Below are positions 1-5,153 of a stretch of DNA of 5,153 nt, piece by piece (position 1 is the stretch's first letter; each line of letters opens with the position of its first letter). The notes below the pieces were generated by a model. It made no database searches. It was given only the letters and a program-made list of their open reading frames with translations, and had not been told where the DNA came from. Origin of the DNA: Planctomycetaceae bacterium (lineage in GTDB: Bacteria; Planctomycetota; Planctomycetia; Pirellulales; Pirellulaceae); contig REEF01000948.1 in NCBI GenBank assembly GCA_007695205.1, forward strand, positions 1 through 5,153, in the 5' to 3' direction. The position numbers and the translations under genes are program-made.

Positions 1-72
1 GACGACCGGTTGCCCAGGGGTGGTGTAGATCTGCGGTTCTTCGGTGATCGTGATGGTGGGCGGGATGTTGAT
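1..72 (-). other. Post-WD40 tail, possible start of another beta-rich domain
   Basis: Residues 1694-1717 leave the WD40 pattern: Ser-Ile-Asn-Ile-Pro-Pro, then alternating Thr/Ile, then Thr-Pro-Gly-Gln-Pro-Val-Val at the window edge with the frame still open. Pro-rich linkers followed by Pro-Gly-Gln-Pro-Val are common at the start of immunoglobulin-like or cadherin-like extracellular domains, so an added C-terminal domain is plausible. There is too little sequence to name a family, and the protein could also end soon after. Confidence 0.45.
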
Positions 73-3000
73 GGACGAGACGATGATGGCTGATCCATCG
101 CTGCTGGCCGTCAACAGGCGGCGTCCATCGTACGAGACATCGATCGCGGTCACCGCAGCCGCGTGCCGTTTCAAGTTCAGCATTTGTTGCCCGCTGTCGG
201 CATCCCAAACCTTGGCCATGGCATCCTGACTGCCGCTGAAGATCCGCCGTCCATCAGGCGAGAAACCGATCGATGTAATGCTCGCGGCGTGACCGGCCAG
301 CAGCGTGATTTCGGTCTGCGTTGGGACATCCCAGACCTTGATGGTATTGTCATCACTGCCCGTGGCCAATCGTTTGCCGTCCGGCGAAAACGCCACGCAC
401 CGAACGGCCAGGCTGTGTGACGTTCGTTCGCCCAGGATTTGTCCTTCCCCGGTTGCGACATGCCAGATCCGCGCGGCGCCATCCGCGCAGGCCGTGGCGA
501 CAAGTGTGGCATCCGGCGAGAAGACGGCGTGCAGCACGGGCGCGGGATGCTGAAAAAGGTTTTGTTGAAGCGGCTTTGGTCCCTGGAGATCCCAGATCCT
601 GGCCGAACCATCGTCGCCGGCGGTCAGCAGCAGGTGGTCACCGCCGGCGCTGGCCGGCCCGAAGACGGCCGAGTTCACGGGGTAGGGCCGATCGTCTTTC
701 CGATGAGCCTGGGGGATTTTCAGCCGTACTTTGCCCCAATCGTCGGCCTGCTCTGCGACGCTCCAAATCTTCACCGCGCCGTCGACTCCCGCCGTTGCCA
801 CCAGGGTATCCGCTGGCGAAAAGCTGGCGTACGCCAGCGGTCCGTGCGGGCTGAAAGTCTGAATCGCCTGACCCGTATCGATATCCCAGAGCCTGGCGTA
901 GCTGCCACCGGCCGTCAGCACCTGGGTACCATCCGGCGATGGGAACGCGGCCCACACCGAACCACGGCCTCGATCGTCGGACCAAAGCGGACGGTACCCG
1001 CCGTCGCTCAGGTCCCAACGTTTCACCACACTGCTACCATCGGCCGTCATCGATGCCACGAGCACCCCGCTGGCATCCTGGTCGAAAACGGCGGATGTCA
1101 CGGTCTCGTCCCCGACGAACTGTCTGTGGAGTTCCCGGGCGGAATCCAGGTCCCAGTGGGTCAACTGGAATCCTTCCGTGGTGCGTTCCCCGTCCCTTTG
1201 ACTTGCCAGACACAAAGTCACGACCTGCTGGCCGTCGGATGCCAGATCCATGCCGCGCACGGCTCCGGGGTGTTTCAGCGTGCTGGCGGCAACTCGCCGT
1301 CCTGTTTCCGTATCCCAACGCATCACCGTGTGATCTTCACAAGCGGTTAACAGCGTGCGACCGTCCGGCAAGAATTGCGCCGCCGTGATGGCAAAACCCG
1401 GCAGATGACCGATCAACTCGGCAGACACTCGCCAAGCTTCCTGCGACCGGTCCCAGTGCCACACGTTCGCGTGACCGTTGGTATCCCCGGTAAACAATCG
1501 CCGCTGTCGTATCTCGTCGCCCGACGAAATCGCCACTGCGGTGATTTCAAATCGGTGTCCGGTAAGGACTTCCGGCAGTGCGGCTTCCTGATCGGCGTCC
1601 CAAAGCAGGGCGGCGGTGCTGTCGCTGCCGGTCAGGATCCATTTCCCATCGTCGGCCAGGGCCATGGCACTTCGTTGTCCTATGCCGTCGAATTGCCGGA
1701 TTTGGCCGCCGGCCGTCAGGTGCCACATTCGCACGGTAGCGTCTCCGGCGGTGGTCAACAGCCGTTGGTCGCCGGGCGGGAAGAACGCGGCTCGCGTGAC
1801 CAGAAACTCGTGTCCCTCGGACAATCGCCGCGTCTGCGTAGACGGTGCGAGGGACCTCTCCCCGGGGTCTTCTGCCCGAGCCTCGATCGGTACCGATTCG
1901 TTCAGACGGGCGATCGCCCGCCCGTTCTGCAAATTCCAGAGGATGGCGGTTCCATCCAGGCCGGCCGTGATGGCTCGCTGGCCGTTGGCCGAGAACGAAG
2001 CCCCGGCAATCGGGCTGTCCTGACCCCGAAGCACGCGATCTTCCTCGTAGGTCTGCACATTCCAGACCTTCACCTGGCTGTCGTAGGCGCCCGACAGAAC
2101 GAATTGCCCCTGGGGGTGAAAGGCGGCCGTGCGAACCCAGCCCCCGTGCCCGCGAAAAACAAGCATGCGGTCGGCGTCATCCTCTGTGGCATCCAGATCC
2201 CACACGCGGACCGAGTTGTCATGGCCGACACTCAGCACAAACGTTCCCTGCCGATCCCCGCAGTGCGACGCAAAGGCGATGTCGCGAATCTCTGCCGAGT
2301 GACCCGCCAGCGTCTGATAGCTGGGCGACCGACGAGGCTCCGATTCCGACGCCGCGGTGGGGTCGATCGACGTTCTGGTCAGCCGCCGTTCTAAGGCTTC
2401 GAAGTCGAATTCTTCGACCTTTTCCGGATCCCACACCAGGACACGTTGATCCGCGCCACCCGAGGCGATCAGATTCCCATCCGGGGAAAACGCGGCGGCA
2501 TAGACGGCGCCTTGATGGCCGGGGAACCGCGTGATCAGCGTTCTTTCCGAGGACGACCAGACCCGCACGGTCCCATCGTCGCCGGCCGTCACGATCCGCT
2601 GGCCGTCAGGCGAAAACCTTGCACTCCACACCGGGCCGAAATGCCCGCGCAACGCGCCCCGTTCCGCCCCGTTCACCCAGTCCCAGACGCGTGCTGTCTC
2701 GTCTTGCGAACCGCTCAACAGGCGTTGTTGATCGGGCGAGAAGCTCAAGCTGAGCACCGCGTCACGATGCCCGCTGAGCGTTCGTGCCAGGACATGCTGT
2801 TTCGCCTCCGGCCCGAGCTTCCAGAGCTTGATATCGCCCAAGCCAGCTCCGCCCGTCGCCAGGTACGAGCCATCCTTGGTCATAGCAACCGCTCGGACGG
2901 GTGCGCCGTGCGTCAGGACCGCCAGCTCCCGATAGGTCTCGGCGTCCCAGATTCGTACCCGCCCATCCACGGTGCCCGCGATCACGTACCGGGCGTCCGG

Positions 3001-5153
3001 CGAGTACATCACGCATTCGACACGGCTGTGGGCGTCCAGCGTATGCTCCGCCAACTGGGAAAGATAACGGAGATGGCCCCACTCCCAGTTCCGCGGTTGC
3101 GTCATGCCCGGCTGCTCGTAGACCTGCAGCAGACGCACGGCATCCAAGAACGCATTGCTGGCGATCCGCTCTGCTGCCAGACCGATTTGGGCCACGTACG
3201 AGGCCTCCTCCGCCTTACGCCGTTGCTGGACGGCGATCTCCGTCTGCTGCTCGGCTCGGCTTCGCTGCTGTTCGGCTCGCTGCCGCTCGTCCTCGGCGAT
3301 CTGCGTCTGCTGCTCGGCTCGACTTCGCTGCTGTTCGGCCTGCTGTCGCTGGTCGTCTGCCTTCTTTCGCTCGTCTTCAGCGATCTGTCGTTGCTGCTCG
3401 GCGAACTCTCGTTGCTCAACGGCGATCAGACGCTGAGCATCGGCTTCGCGTTTCTGCTGCATGATCAGCACCAGGCCGATCGCCAAGATGGCAAACGAGA
3501 TGGCAGCCAGGCCGGCGGCAATCCGTTTCAGTCGCTTGAGCCGCAGCGCGCGCGAGTCGCGTTCATGTTGGGCTGCGGTCAATTGGTTGTGCAGCGAGGC
3601 GTGTTGCGGTTGATTGGGATCAAGCAGTGACAGGCCGAGATCGTAATCCCCTTTTTCCAGAGCGGCGGTTGCGTAAGCCGCTTGGGTTTCGACGATGCCC
3701 ACCCAAGCTCGTTGATTGCCTTCCCATAACGCGGCCGCCTCTTGAAACGCAAACAAGGCTCGCGAAAAGTCCTGGTAGTCGCGAGTTCGCAGCGAATTGG
3801 CCAAATCTTCTTCGGCCCGGGTTGATAAGACGATGCTCTCCGAGTGGGCCTGGTACTGCCGGATCGCGTCCTGAAATGCCAGCACCGTCTCGTATCGGTC
3901 CTGGACCTTGGTGGCCATCGCCTGGCGAGCGATATCCATCAGTTCGCTCGACTTGTCCGTGGACTGGATCTCGTTGCGAGCCGCGGCGACCAGGCATTGC
4001 ATGACGTTTTTGCCCGTGTGGGGCGGTTTGCCCGACAAGATCTCGAACAGGATCGCGCCCAATAAGTAGACGTCGCTGGCCGGTCCGATCCGATCGACCT
4101 GACCGGATGCCAGTTCCGGCGCCATGTACGCGGGTGTGCCGCCGATGCTGGCCGATTGCAGGATGCTGTCCGATTTGCCGAACGCGGCGGTAGCCATGGC
4201 GATCCCCCAGTCCATCACCAGGACTTCGCCGAAGTCGCCGAGCATGACGTTTTCGGGCTTCAGGTCGCGATGCACGATACCGCGAACGTGGGCGAACGCG
4301 ACCGCATCCGCAACGCTCATCAAGATGCGCAAGTTTTCCGCCAGCGATTTTTCCGCGATGACTTCGTTCCATGGCGTACCGTGGACCCGTTTCATCGAGT
4401 AGAACAACGCGCCGCTCTCGTTTGCGCCCATGTCGTAGATGGGCACGATATTCGGATGTTCCAGGTCGCCCGTGACCACCGCCTCGGAGAAGAATTTACC
4501 ACGGTGGCCGTCATCGTCCTTCATGCCCGTCTTGAGCATCTTGACGGCGACGATCCGATCGATCGAGGCCTGCCGAGCCGTATAGACCACCCCCATGCCG
4601 CCTTCGCCAAGGACGTCTAACAGTTCGTAATCGTTCAACGAGGAAGCCGCCTCGTTCGGCTCTCGCATGCTGCGTTGCTTGACGAGCAAAGACGTACTGG
4701 TCGACGTGGCTTGCGTGTCTCGCTTGATCGTCATGCCCGGCCTTGCATCGGTCGAGATGGATTGACGCCACATCTTTTCGACCCTCTGCGCATCGCTCGC
4801 CGCCGACTCGGACGCTGCCGCGCGAGCCTTCGAGTCTCGATCGGCCGATTGCCCCGTCGAATCCACCTCGACCGTCTGACTGATCTGGCCCGTTGCCGTT
4901 CCCGCCTTTCGCGACTCGGCGGGCGGCGCGACCGGGATGTCCACCGTGCCGTCGATGGGGGCATCGGAAGTGTCGCTATCCGTCGTTGGCGGCGTGATCG
5001 GGATGTCCACCGTGGCACCGATCGGCGCATCGGAAGTGTCGCTATCCGTCGTTGGCGGCGCGACCGGGATGTCCACCGTGCCGTCGATCGGCTTCGGCGC
5101 CGTGGCGTCGCACTGAGGGCAACTATCCTGGTGAGGCTTCGTCCCCTCCAGTT
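1..5153 (-). CDS. Membrane-anchored serine/threonine protein kinase with 21 WD40 repeats (partial at both ends)
   Basis: One reading frame runs across the window without a stop for 1,717 codons, and both ends are outside it. The protein should phosphorylate Ser/Thr residues of partner proteins at the inner face of the cytoplasmic membrane. All main kinase motifs are visible: glycine loop 182-187, VAVK with Lys204, alpha-C Glu223, HRDLKPEN 294-301, DWG 314-316 and APE 344-346. A single membrane helix (544-564) separates the kinase from a heptad coiled coil and 21 WD40-type repeats (703-1693). The true start is probably just upstream of the window: the first in-frame ATG is residue 127 (4773..4771), and starting there would drop an in-frame CPQC motif and a coding-like tandem repeat. 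GTG codons at residues 26, 48 and 70 lie inside that repeat and are poor start candidates. No promoter or ribosome binding site is visible. The fold assignment is very secure. The biological role is unknown, and the planctomycete origin is inferred from architecture. Confidence 0.96.
73..1005 (-). other. WD40 repeats 15-21 (third presumed seven-bladed propeller)
   Basis: Residues 1383-1693 hold repeats ending at Trp1422, Trp1463, Trp1520, Trp1563, Trp1607 and Trp1649, plus a final degenerate blade. Repeats 19 and 20 are textbook examples (Phe-Ser-Pro-Asp-Gly-Lys/Arg-Arg, Gly-Ser-x-Asp, Lys-Val-Trp-Asp). Repeat 17 is extended by about 14 residues. In repeat 21 the Trp position is Val1691, although Leu-Leu-Thr-Ala-Ser-Ser-Asp-Gly-Ser (1679-1687) keeps the blade pattern. 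Total for the protein: 21 blades. Confidence 0.9.
1006..2055 (-). other. WD40 repeats 8-14 (second presumed seven-bladed propeller)
   Basis: Residues 1033-1382 hold repeats ending at Trp1072, Trp1143, Trp1184, Trp1231, Trp1279, Trp1333 and Trp1379. These are more divergent than those in the first group: several lack Gly-His or the Phe-Ser-Pro-Asp turn, and repeats 12-14 are lengthened (48-54 residues) with His-Trp-Asp or Arg-Trp-Asp endings. A 71-residue gap between repeats 8 and 9 contains a charged insert. The divergence may mark this as the specialised, ligand-contacting part, or simply weaker constraint. Confidence 0.87.
1828..1932 (-). other. Charged insert between WD40 repeats 8 and 9
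   Basis: Residues 1074-1108 connect the eighth and ninth blades and exceed the normal loop by roughly 30 residues. The segment is rich in Glu, Arg, Ala, Pro and Ser, including Glu-Ala-Arg-Ala-Glu-Asp-Pro-Gly-Glu-Arg, and has no blade signature. It is probably a surface loop near the junction of the first two presumed propellers. Confidence 0.65.
2056..3045 (-). other. WD40 repeats 1-7 (first presumed seven-bladed propeller)
   Basis: Residues 703-1032 contain seven WD40-type repeats, each ending in a Val/Ile/Leu-Trp strand: Trp735, Trp777, Trp823, Trp865, Trp907, Trp984 and Trp1030. Repeats 3 to 5 are the most canonical, with Leu-x-Gly-His at the start, Phe-Ser-Pro-Asp in the middle and Val-Trp-Asp or Val-Trp at the end. 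The normal spacing is 42-46 residues, but repeats 5 and 6 are 77 apart because of a charged insert. WD40 propellers are binding platforms for proteins or peptides with no catalytic role. Grouping into sevens follows from the usual propeller size. Confidence 0.93.
2317..2427 (-). other. Charged insert between WD40 repeats 5 and 6
   Basis: Residues 909-945 are extra relative to the repeat spacing. The first part is acidic (Glu-Lys-Val-Glu-Glu-Phe-Asp-Phe-Glu), the second basic with Ser/Thr (Arg-Arg-Leu-Thr-Arg-Thr-Ser and Arg-Arg-Ser-Pro-Ser). No WD40 signature is visible, so it is unlikely to be a decayed blade. It should be an exposed loop from the propeller rim and may be a partner-binding site. 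Confidence 0.7.
3046..3192 (-). other. Linker from coiled coil to WD40 region with RNWEWGHL motif
   Basis: Residues 654-702 run from the end of the heptads through Ala-Ala-Glu-Arg-Ile-Ala-Ser (659-665) and Ala-Val-Arg-Leu-Leu (671-675) to RNWEWGHL (687-694) and Arg-Tyr-Leu. The two Trp residues in a short N-W-E-W-G string recur, as I recall, just ahead of the WD40 array in related planctomycete kinases, where the segment may cap the first propeller or help close it. I have not verified that by search. Confidence 0.6.
3193..3444 (-). other. Heptad coiled coil following the membrane helix (12 heptads)
   Basis: Residues 570-653 fall into twelve consecutive seven-residue units, nearly all beginning with Ala followed by Glu/Asp and Gln-Gln-Arg or Asp-Glu-Arg (for example 584, 591, 598, 605, 612, 619, 626, 633, 640 and 647). 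There is no break in register. The composition (Ala, Glu, Gln, Arg) predicts a long stable helix, but the small core residue Ala suggests a weak or switchable coiled coil. Starting directly outside the membrane, it could pass a conformational signal or drive dimerisation of the kinase; that is inference. The register also explains the Leu-rich antisense frame over this region. Confidence 0.9.
3235..3360 (-). repeat. 63-bp tandem duplication within the coiled coil
   Basis: Residues 598-618 and 619-639 are adjacent copies of a three-heptad, 21-residue unit. By direct count they match at 55 of 63 bases, and at 40 of the 42 bases in their last two heptads (AEQQRSR then AEQQT-Q/E-I). The identity includes third codon positions, so it reflects duplication at the DNA level, not only selection for heptads. 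Because the unit is a whole number of heptads, the duplication lengthens the helix without changing its phase. Confidence 0.85.
3460..3522 (-). other. Single transmembrane helix
   Basis: Residues 544-564 are an uncharged run of Ile, Ala, Gly, Leu, Phe and Val, about 21 residues, the only such segment in the window. A strongly basic stretch precedes it (Arg532, Arg534, Arg537, Lys539, Arg540, Lys542, Arg543), while Gln-Gln-Lys-Arg-Glu follows. Under the positive-inside rule the kinase side is cytoplasmic and the coiled coil and WD40 region are outside. The N-terminal part has no signal peptide in view, which fits a type II-like anchor. Confidence 0.9.
3607..3828 (-). other. TPR-like helical segment between kinase and membrane
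   Basis: Residues 442-515 look like two or more antiparallel helices. Alternating small and aromatic residues are visible in Tyr-Gln-Asp-Phe-Ser-Arg-Ala (459-465), Ala-Ala-Leu-Trp-Glu-Gly-Asn (473-479) and Ala-Leu-Glu-Lys-Gly-Asp-Tyr (496-503), the last resembling the end of a tetratricopeptide repeat. A similar helical stretch often follows the kinase domain in planctomycete kinases of this kind, as I recall them. It probably mediates contacts in the cytoplasm next to the membrane. No canonical 34-residue array can be drawn with confidence, so the TPR label is tentative. Confidence 0.5.
3853..4629 (-). other. Hanks-type serine/threonine protein kinase domain
   Basis: Residues 175-433 hold the full set of subdomains in order. 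The domain opens with YELLDVLGEGGMGVVY (175-190, glycine loop 182-187). VAVK supplies the ATP-anchoring Lys204, and Glu223 in KFFSEA should pair with it. The catalytic loop HRDLKPEN (294-301) gives base Asp296, Lys298 and Asn301; Arg before Asp makes it an RD kinase, a type often activated by phosphorylation of the activation loop. The metal-binding motif is DWG (314-316), not DFG. The activation loop (317-341) has Ser327, Ser329, Ser333, Ser335, Thr321 and Thr339 as candidate sites. GTPAYMAPE (338-346) and Asp360 complete the C-lobe, and the domain ends near the helix containing Arg419. All catalytic residues are present, so it should be active. The nearest general family is bacterial PknB-like kinases. 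Confidence 0.97.
4630..4920 (-). other. Low-complexity N-terminal linker of the kinase
   Basis: Residues 78-174 are rich in Ser, Thr, Ala, Gln, Arg and Asp and show no recognisable fold. A more structured-looking island lies at 127-143, from Met-Trp-Arg-Gln-Ser-Ile to Pro-Gly-Met-Thr-Ile-Lys, and contains the only Trp between the CxxC motif and the kinase. It may be a short docking or autoregulatory segment, but this is a guess from composition. Met127 is the first in-frame ATG in the window and would give a shorter protein with the kinase intact, so it is the fallback start. Confidence 0.6.
4921..5088 (-). repeat. In-frame 66-bp tandem repeat, 2.5 copies (22-residue Thr/Asp/Pro-rich unit)
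   Basis: Residues 23-44, 45-66 and 67-77 are successive copies of a 22-residue unit that begins D/G-G/A-T-V-D-I-P and ends D-T-S-D-A-P-I. By direct count, copy 1 and copy 2 match at 59 of 66 bases, and the half copy matches copy 1 at 32 of 33 bases. Such close identity suggests recent slippage or unequal recombination. The unit is acidic and rich in Pro and Thr, so it is probably disordered and forms a flexible arm before the kinase. Copy number may vary between strains. Its many Thr and Ser residues could be autophosphorylation sites, which is inference only. Confidence 0.88.
5110..5121 (-). other. N-terminal CPQC (CxxC) motif
   Basis: Cys11 and Cys14 form a CxxC knuckle followed by Asp-Ala-Thr, close to the presumed N-terminus. 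In many bacterial regulatory proteins such a knuckle is half of a small zinc ribbon. No second CxxC pair follows before the kinase domain, so a complete four-Cys site would need a partner upstream of the window, or another copy of the protein in a dimer. Metal binding is therefore only a possibility. Its main use here is as evidence that translation starts upstream of residue 11. Confidence 0.5.

Noticed and set aside
439..1350. Plus-strand open frame of 303 codons
   Set aside because: Antisense to the third and part of the second propeller. The repeating Pro-Asp/His-Arg pattern mirrors the WD40 periodicity on the other strand.
1375..2394. Plus-strand open frame of 339 codons
   Set aside because: Same antisense register over well-defined WD40 blades; its translation has no recognisable domain and is Arg/Pro/Gly-rich, as expected for a shadow.
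73..3045. Recurrent short DNA motif on the plus strand (variants of tccggcgaaaa) spaced irregularly over the WD40 region, resembling dispersed repeats
   Set aside because: It is the reverse complement of codons for the Phe-Ser-Pro-Asp-Gly turn that recurs in WD40 blades. Surrounding bases diverge, so protein constraint explains it; it is not a CRISPR array or regulatory repeat.
2446..3630. Plus-strand open frame of 394 codons, with a Leu-rich stretch resembling membrane segments
   Set aside because: It is in exact codon register opposite the kinase/WD40 gene. The Leu-rich part is the complement of the Gln/Glu/Ala/Arg heptads (CAG and GAG read as CTG and CTC). Absence of stops only requires that the sense strand avoid TTA, CTA and TCA codons, which are rare at this GC content.
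3620..4372. Minus-strand open frame of 250 codons in a different phase across the kinase domain
   Set aside because: It is out of frame with the kinase motifs, and its product is very Arg/Gly/His-rich with no fold. It is an overlapping shadow frame.
4771..4773. Met127 as the real start codon, making the upstream part non-coding
   Set aside because: The frame stays open upstream through a CPQC motif and a repeat whose period is a whole number of codons (66 bp), both best explained as coding. It remains a fallback because the upstream sequence is not visible.

Overview
The whole 5,153-base window lies inside one protein-coding gene on the minus strand. The frame whose codons begin at positions divisible by 3 (first full codon 5151..5149, last 3..1) has no stop across 1,717 codons. 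I translated it line by line and found no frameshift. Neither the start nor the stop of the gene is in the window. There is no intergenic DNA, RNA gene, mobile element or CRISPR array.

The product is a membrane-anchored serine/threonine protein kinase fused to a very large WD40 repeat region. Residue numbers here count from the first full codon in the window (Leu1 at 5151..5149). The order is: a CPQC motif (11-14); 2.5 copies of a 22-residue Thr/Asp/Pro-rich repeat (22-77); a low-complexity linker (78-174); a Hanks-type kinase domain (about 175-433); a helical TPR-like stretch (about 442-515); a basic cluster and one transmembrane helix (544-564); twelve heptads of Ala/Glu/Gln/Arg coiled coil (570-653); a linker with the motif RNWEWGHL (687-694); 21 WD40-type repeats (about 703-1693), enough for three seven-bladed propellers; and a proline-rich tail (1694-1717) that leaves the window still coding.

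This architecture (kinase, TPR-like helices, one membrane helix, Gln/Arg/Ala coiled coil, long WD40 array), together with DWG in place of DFG and the moderately high GC content, points to Planctomycetota, most likely a Pirellulales-type bacterium. That assignment is inference from protein style, not from a search. The positive-inside rule puts the kinase in the cytoplasm and the coiled coil and propellers on the other side of the membrane, so the simplest reading is a transmembrane receptor kinase with a large extracytoplasmic binding platform. Ligand and substrates cannot be read from the sequence.

Long plus-strand open frames exist, up to 394 codons, but they are in exact codon register with the real gene and are explained by its composition. 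I see no wholly new system. The points most worth a second look are the count of 21 blades, two recent-looking tandem duplications (66 bp and 63 bp) inside the gene, two charged inserts in the propellers, and the extra domain that appears to begin at the low-coordinate edge.
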